From Bacteroidales bacterium (GTDB taxonomy: Bacteria > Bacteroidota > Bacteroidia > Bacteroidales > UBA10428): 7,539 bases of DNA. Both the position numbers and the translations under genes were made by a program. The notes beneath the pieces are model-generated. The model did no database searches and was not told where the DNA came from. It saw nothing but the letters and a program-made list of their open reading frames with translations. Position 1 is the stretch's first letter. Every line of letters starts with the position of its first letter. The DNA lies in contig JAFGOZ010000583.1 of NCBI GenBank assembly GCA_016926235.1, positions 1 to 7,539 of the forward strand, in the 5' to 3' direction. Below are positions 1 through 5,217 of the stretch, piece after piece.

Positions 1-62
1 AGGCTTCTAAATCTATCCTCCATGATTCTAATATTAATTTCCGCTAAGATAAGCATATTCAT
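1..62 (-). other. Probable continuation of the SGNH hydrolase gene in a shifted frame
   Basis: After the stop codon of the SGNH hydrolase (59-61), the minus strand stays open to the window edge in the neighbouring frame, giving MNMLILAEINIRIMEDRF and two more residues. The hydrolase frame ends ...ELGTLQIP, and one extra base after the proline codon's first two bases would join the two into QIPMNMLILAE. In SGNH hydrolases the segment after such an 'IP' strand normally continues for some tens of residues to the catalytic Asp-x-x-His block, which has not yet been reached. Twenty open codons in AT-rich DNA can occur by chance, so this is an inference from the family layout and the good join. Confidence 0.4.
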
Positions 63-913
63 GGTATTTGCAATGTGCCTAATTCAATAATTGAATTAAT
101 TGCAATGTCGTCCTCTTTGCGATTAGTTATTAAAAAATCAGATTTTTGCAGTGGTGTTCTTCCAAAGATTAAATGGTAATATTCATCCTTTAAATTATAT
201 GGATTCTTTGGTAAGTCTTGGTTAGGGTAGTTTAATAAAAGTAATTCCGAATTACTATTCTTTGAAATGGCAACGATTTTTTCAAGATTCTTCATGCAAA
301 TTTCTTGATACGATTTAAAATTATATAAACTCATTTCTTCAGACATTGGAACAAGCTTAATATCATCAAGGATAATTTGTCTATCTTTAATGGTTAACAA
401 GTGCATAAAAAATCTATAAGTCTTCAAATTACTCAATACATTATTAATCTTATTTCGTAAAGATACTTGCCGATTAGTCTCTTCTATGTCAAGTTGAAAA
501 TCATTATTATTTGCATTCCATCCAGTCAAAACCAACATAATTGAAGGCTTTGTACATTCTTTTATTATTGAGGCAACTGAATAAAGAGCATATGAACTAC
601 TACTACCAGGTATCCCAAGATTTACAACTTCAATATTATTTATTCCATTTTTCCCTAAAAGTTTTTGAAGTAACATTGGGTATGAATCCTCTCTTGATAA
701 ACCCTGACCATAGGTAAAAGAATCGCCAATACAAAATATAATTTTCTCTTTTTTATAATCATATTCAAATATGGTTTTATCTTTACTTAATAAATACTTT
801 GAAATAGATAGACAAATCTCAGTTATTATAAGAAGCGAGATAATAGCTACTGAAAAAATTGCAATTTTCTTTGGAACATTTACCTTGAAAAATTTCAATA
901 TATTATTATACAT
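59..913 (-). CDS. Membrane-anchored SGNH/GDSL-family hydrolase, apparently cut short
   Basis: This is a 284-residue product from the ATG at 913. An ATG at 970 in the same frame would overlap the preceding gene by 41 bases and add 19 unlikely residues, so I prefer 913, which leaves a 16-base gap. A transmembrane helix lies at about residues 14-36, preceded by lysines, which suggests an inside N-terminus and a periplasmic domain. Block I is IIFCIGDSFTYGQG, with the GDS nucleophile serine at about residue 65. VVNLGIPGSSS follows as the block II glycine region, and LVLTGWNANNND looks like block III. These motifs mark SGNH esterases or acyltransferases that add or remove acyl groups, often on glycans. 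The block V Asp-x-x-His is absent before the stop at 59-61. The protein is therefore either inactive as drawn or frameshifted near its end, with the rest lying outside the window. It is last in the visible operon. The fold is fairly certain, the substrate unknown. Confidence 0.8.
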   Translation of the reverse strand: MYNNILKFFKVNVPKKIAIFSVAIISLLIITEICLSISKYLLSKDKTIFEYDYKKEKIIFCIGDSFTYGQGLSREDSYPMLLQKLLGKNGINNIEVVNLGIPGSSSSYALYSVASIIKECTKPSIMLVLTGWNANNNDFQLDIEETNRQVSLRNKINNVLSNLKTYRFFMHLLTIKDRQIILDDIKLVPMSEEMSLYNFKSYQEICMKNLEKIVAISKNSNSELLLLNYPNQDLPKNPYNLKDEYYHLIFGRTPLQKSDFLITNRKEDDIAINSIIELGTLQIP

Positions 914-929
914 AGTCAATAATTCTTTA

Positions 930-2441
930 TTATTCTGACACAAATAAATTTTTAATGTAAACTGTTCCAATTCCTGCTATAATACCAATTTGCATATGAA
1001 GAATAATATAATACCGTTGCCAAGGCAATGAATTTGTAAATAACAATATAGCTGCCGGGAAAAAGAACCAGACGAGAAGAATTATTAAATCTTTTCGTTT
1101 CCTTTTATAAATTTGCAAACATGAAGCTACTAATCCTTTAAAAAACAATAATATTAGAATAACACCCCGAAGAATCCCTCCATCATTACCTCTAAAATAT
1201 GATTTTTCATATTCAATAATTTGGTTGCGAATTGTAGCATAATTTTTCCAATTAGAAACTTCAAAATATTGTGCTTTAGAAAAAAAAGATTCCTTGATCA
1301 ATAGAATTATGCTTTCTTTAAAGGAATTAATCTTATCTATTTGGCTATTTTGCAACTCCATTAACCATAGTCTTTCAGAATATAATATTTTAAACGGTGC
1401 AAATGCAGCCACAATACCAAGTAAAACAATGAAAATAATAAGAATTTTAGTCCCCAAAGAAATGTGGTTCTCCTGAGAATATAAATTTGAACTTGAGAAT
1501 AATATCAAGACAAAAACTAAAAAAGACAAATTAATTACTAATGCATTCCACCAGATTGGCGTTATCCAGATGTAAAATACAAAGATTAGAATAAAAGATT
1601 GTACTTGAACAAAAGTTGTTTTCTCACGTAATATTGATTTTAAACTTCCTAACTTAAGTAATGAGATTGTGAATAAGGAAACATATGCTATTACTATAAC
1701 AATTAAAGAAGAATGCTTACTTGCGAATGCCAGAGCGCTAAGCAAACTAAGAATAAAATAATAACCTAACATTTTTTTGTAATTTTTATTAGAATTATTC
1801 AATTCATCATATATGAATAGAGATATATATATTATTAGAGATGTGAAAAAAAACATAGCACCTTCTTGAAATGCTCTCAAGCCATTAATAAGCACAGCAG
1901 GAGTACTGATAAAAACTAAAATACTAATCCATGCTGCTAAATGTGAATTTGTGAGTTTCTTCGTGATTAAGAACAAAACAATAATACTGAATATTGTAAA
2001 AAGTGCAGAAATTGATCTTGCCAATAATAATAGATGATGATTCGGAAGCGAATTACTATTTATATTATAATCAAACATATCGGTACTGTTATCTAAATTA
2101 TAATCTTCAGGATTCCATTTCCAAAAATCATTAATTTCCGATAACTTATATCCGGCAAGACACCAAGATATCCACACTGAAAAAGGATATATAGAACCTG
2201 TTGTAAGTCTCACAAATTGAGCATCATCATATGGCAAATGAAAAATAACTTTTTGAACATTGTGTTCGTGAAAGATATAGTGGTAATCTTTTGAGCTACT
2301 GATTAATGTTGCTTCATCTCCATGAAAAGGGGCACTTCTAATCCCGATTAATAGATAAACACTCAAAACAAGTATAATTATTATATCAAATGATATAAGT
2401 GTTTTCTTACTGAATTTTAAAAATTTCAATTTATTTTTCAT
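930..2441 (-). CDS. GT-C membrane glycosyltransferase, family 39 / ArnT-like
   Basis: This 503-residue polytopic protein has about ten hydrophobic helices. The first spans roughly residues 15-34 and is followed at once by FHGDEATLI (39-47). An acidic pair just after the first helix is the expected catalytic or metal-binding motif of GT-C enzymes that use polyprenyl-phosphate sugars (PMT, ArnT and related). A soluble loop follows (about 50-135), then helix-rich segments to residue 350, a second loop (350-420) and a last helical pair with LPWQRYYIILHM at 472-483, like the family's C-terminal 'RY..p..p' stretch. By family analogy it moves a sugar from a lipid carrier to a glycan, lipid or protein on the periplasmic face. 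Its start lies 21 bases after the lipoprotein stop, and the SGNH gene follows by about 16 bases. The gene is strongly AT-rich. Donor and acceptor cannot be read from the sequence. Confidence 0.75.
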   Translation of the reverse strand: MKNKLKFLKFSKKTLISFDIIIILVLSVYLLIGIRSAPFHGDEATLISSSKDYHYIFHEHNVQKVIFHLPYDDAQFVRLTTGSIYPFSVWISWCLAGYKLSEINDFWKWNPEDYNLDNSTDMFDYNINSNSLPNHHLLLLARSISALFTIFSIIVLFLITKKLTNSHLAAWISILVFISTPAVLINGLRAFQEGAMFFFTSLIIYISLFIYDELNNSNKNYKKMLGYYFILSLLSALAFASKHSSLIVIVIAYVSLFTISLLKLGSLKSILREKTTFVQVQSFILIFVFYIWITPIWWNALVINLSFLVFVLILFSSSNLYSQENHISLGTKILIIFIVLLGIVAAFAPFKILYSERLWLMELQNSQIDKINSFKESIILLIKESFFSKAQYFEVSNWKNYATIRNQIIEYEKSYFRGNDGGILRGVILILLFFKGLVASCLQIYKRKRKDLIILLVWFFFPAAILLFTNSLPWQRYYIILHMQIGIIAGIGTVYIKNLFVSE

Positions 2442-2462
2442 TTTAAATAAAATTAAAATTTA

Positions 2463-5207
2463 TCACTCCCAATATGAATTGAAATATCCACGCAATAATT
2501 CTGAATTATCCCTATTATCCCATACTTTAAAATCGCACCACCCATAACAGGAAATTTCCATGTATTTCAATTTTAGCCAATCGGAATAGCCTTTATAGTT
2601 TTCTTTATCTAAATCAACAGAGCCAAGAGAGATATAATCTGAATTATTATATCCAATTAACGCAGCATATCTATTCTTATTTAAGGGATTAGGATAAACC
2701 ATATAAAAGCCTAAATTTTCCCCTTCAACTTTATTTTCACTTATTACAACTCCATTTCTATCAATCGTAAGGGGTAGCTCATCTTTAATCTTACCAATAA
2801 TTGAGTTTGATTTTTCATTGCCTAAAAGAATTAAATTAGACTCAATAATATCGTAATTACTTATATCATCATCATTCTTAATAGCACAACCATTCCAGTA
2901 CTTATAATTCCACATAGCAACAAGAGTGTCTCCCAATTCTTTAAGCCTGACATTTTCCTCTAATGTCCCTTTAGTTCCAACAACAATAATAAACTTGTGT
3001 GTAAATGCATCGCAAAAGGGACCTTCAATCTTCGAAGTCTTTAAAATTATTTTTCTATTTAATTCATTATTAAATGTAAGAATACTTTTTTTGGGTATCC
3101 CTTTAAATACACTCACACCATTTTCATTTATTGTAATTTCTTTATCATTATCATATGGTAACTTTTCAAGATTAACAGAAAAAGAAGTCACATTTTTTGA
3201 AATAATGTTTACTTCATTATTAACATCTATCTCAGCCGACAAATTTGCAGTACCTTTTCTGCCAAATTGTAAAATCTCTAACCAATAAGCCTTACTTCCT
3301 TTAAGTTGAGCCGAAGAAATTGAAACCTTTTTAGGTGTGTTTACCTTCTTATATTTCAAAAGAAATTTCACTAAATCATCAGAATATTGCGACCAATAAT
3401 ATTGATCAATAACATCATCCAATCTTCTATATTCCAAATTATCCATACCCTTCAATACACAATATTGAGCAAAATTATCGCTGGATTCAACAGGCATATG
3501 TCCATCTTTTGAACTATGTATTATTAATAAGGGAATATTTTGTATATTACTTATATAGTTTAATGGCTCTCCGTTTTCAATCCATTCATTTTTAAACCTA
3601 TATCCGTAAGGATCTTGAAATAATGGTGAAATAAAAGCCATTCCAGCAAGCATATCGGGGTATTTGACTGCTATTTTTAATGCTTTGTGTGCACCTTGAC
3701 AAGATCCAATAAAATAAATCCTATTCATATCAACCTTATAATCCAAGCAAATTGTATTCAATACTTCAAAGAAGTCGGCCACTTCAATTCCATTAAAGTT
3801 GGGAATGCCTACTTCTCGGGCGAAAGGTTCAACAATAATTATGTCGTTGTTATCTGCAACATCTTGCAAATTCTCTATCAGCTGCATATCTGCAACTCTC
3901 ATGCTCTCAAGATAATGAAAATTACTTCCTACCTTGTAAGGAATCTGAAACACTACTGGGTATTTCTTTTGGATATCAAAATCTCTAGGTATATGTATAA
4001 TAAAATATTGAGGTTGATTATCAATTTCTGAAACATATGTTCTAACATGAAAGCCAGGAGCATCTATTAGTGATTTTTTTGATTCATCACATATTAAAGA
4101 AATGTCCCGATACAAATAAATAATCTTTCTTTGCCAAGACAATTTCTCCGATAAATTTGATCCCCTATTCTGGGGCTTCATCAAATGATGAAACCTTGCT
4201 ATATTGGCATTTAAATCGTTTCTGTCATTTATGTTTAATTTTAATTTTTCTTTCTCTATCAAGCTTTGAATATTTTTAATAATATCCCCTTTATAAATAA
4301 ATTGTACAAGAGTATCACTATTAATCTCTAATTTTACAGTATACAATCCATCCTGTAAAGACAATTTTACATTTCGATTATCCAAACCCAAACTATCATA
4401 ATAGACAGTCAAACTATCATCTTTCATTACTGATAAATAATAATTCCCCAAAGGAAAATTATCATTAAATTCAAGATAAGAACAAGTGTCAAGGAAGCTA
4501 TTCTTTAAGAAATTCCTATTGAACAATAATGTCTGAATTTTCTGATGCTGCATTAAACCCTTTTTCGTTTTTTTTTCAATCTTGGAGTACATTAACCAGT
4601 CTGAAGTGCTATTGAATACTTTAACAAGCAAAAAGTTATCTCCTTTTTTTATTTTTATAGGGATATAGTTTTCATACGCAAAAACAGACACCTCCTTGTC
4701 ACAATTAAATATTAGTTCATTGTTTAACCATACTTTTGCTCCATTATCACTCGAAAAATTCAAATAGTATTCCGATTCTTCATCTGCCCGAATAATACAT
4801 CCTAAATAAGCATTTGCATTACATATGGCATCTTTCGCTTCAACAGCACCAAATACAAGATTAATATTTAAAACATCTTCTGGGTTGTTTCCGGTAATAC
4901 AACGGAACGTTGAATCCAAACCGTACTCCTTCTTTAAATCTTTATAACTAATTTTTGAAAAATCGCCATATTCGATGCTATTCTCATTATTACCAAAAAT
5001 CGTTAAGTTGTCAAAATTTAGCATATCACCTTTTTCGCTTTGCTTAAATGGGCCTATAACATGCCAATTGTGTAATACCAAACAGCTATCACTATTACGC
5101 AAAATATTAACAGCCAATGGCTTATTTTTCATATTTGAACAACCAAAAGAAAAAATAATACTTAATAGAAAACATAATGTCTGAATGAGGTTTTTCATGT
5201 TTTTCAT
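2463..5207 (-). CDS. Large lipoprotein with PA14-like and alpha/beta-hydrolase (esterase/POP-like) domains
   Basis: The product has 914 residues, with a second in-frame start at Met4. A signal peptide ends at SFGC, Cys23 being the likely lipidated residue, so the protein should be membrane-anchored outside the cytoplasm. Residues 47-53 (NWHVIGP) open an N-terminal module, and about 146-200 (YYLNFSSDNGAKVWLNNE) resemble the 'SDDG..vwlNG' core of PA14/carbohydrate-binding beta-sandwiches. An alpha/beta-hydrolase domain spans about 398-620. It has PQYFIIHIPRDF, then KYPVVFQIPY, the nucleophile elbow YFIGSCQGAHKAL (498-510) and the acid loop HSSKDGHMPV (Asp568). The elbow's central residue is Cys503, not Ser, and no histidine stands in the usual place before the last helix (VIDQYYWSQYSDDLVKFL). 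Residues 640-860 form a conserved-looking C-terminal region (EGPFCDAFTHKFIIVVGT, VYPNPLNKNRY) like that following the hydrolase in bacterial POP-like secreted proteins. It may de-esterify a glycan or be a non-catalytic binder. Confidence 0.75.
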   Translation of the reverse strand: MKNMKNLIQTLCFLLSIIFSFGCSNMKNKPLAVNILRNSDSCLVLHNWHVIGPFKQSEKGDMLNFDNLTIFGNNENSIEYGDFSKISYKDLKKEYGLDSTFRCITGNNPEDVLNINLVFGAVEAKDAICNANAYLGCIIRADEESEYYLNFSSDNGAKVWLNNELIFNCDKEVSVFAYENYIPIKIKKGDNFLLVKVFNSTSDWLMYSKIEKKTKKGLMQHQKIQTLLFNRNFLKNSFLDTCSYLEFNDNFPLGNYYLSVMKDDSLTVYYDSLGLDNRNVKLSLQDGLYTVKLEINSDTLVQFIYKGDIIKNIQSLIEKEKLKLNINDRNDLNANIARFHHLMKPQNRGSNLSEKLSWQRKIIYLYRDISLICDESKKSLIDAPGFHVRTYVSEIDNQPQYFIIHIPRDFDIQKKYPVVFQIPYKVGSNFHYLESMRVADMQLIENLQDVADNNDIIIVEPFAREVGIPNFNGIEVADFFEVLNTICLDYKVDMNRIYFIGSCQGAHKALKIAVKYPDMLAGMAFISPLFQDPYGYRFKNEWIENGEPLNYISNIQNIPLLIIHSSKDGHMPVESSDNFAQYCVLKGMDNLEYRRLDDVIDQYYWSQYSDDLVKFLLKYKKVNTPKKVSISSAQLKGSKAYWLEILQFGRKGTANLSAEIDVNNEVNIISKNVTSFSVNLEKLPYDNDKEITINENGVSVFKGIPKKSILTFNNELNRKIILKTSKIEGPFCDAFTHKFIIVVGTKGTLEENVRLKELGDTLVAMWNYKYWNGCAIKNDDDISNYDIIESNLILLGNEKSNSIIGKIKDELPLTIDRNGVVISENKVEGENLGFYMVYPNPLNKNRYAALIGYNNSDYISLGSVDLDKENYKGYSDWLKLKYMEISCYGWCDFKVWDNRDNSELLRGYFNSYWE

Positions 5208-5217
5208 TGATATTTTA

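Noticed and set aside
914..970. The longer start of the SGNH gene at 970
   Set aside because: It would overlap the glycosyltransferase end by 41 bases and add MEQFTLKIYLCQNNKELLT, which does not resemble a start region. The ATG at 913 directly precedes the membrane anchor.
2442..2462. Terminator or separate promoter between the lipoprotein and glycosyltransferase genes
   Set aside because: The 21-base gap is plain A/T sequence with no stem and no TAnnTTTG match; read-through is simpler.
3696..3707. Ser502 as the usual serine nucleophile of the lipoprotein hydrolase
   Set aside because: In G-S-C-Q-G the serine is one place too early; the elbow's central residue is Cys503. It remains possible if the alignment slips, but the following AHKAL helix supports Cys as the centre.
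3687..4031. A 114-codon plus-strand open frame
   Set aside because: It is antisense to the hydrolase domain of the lipoprotein, has no recognisable motif, and lacks an independent promoter signal. The same holds for the plus-strand frames at 1294-1476, 2926-3288 and 7169-7453.
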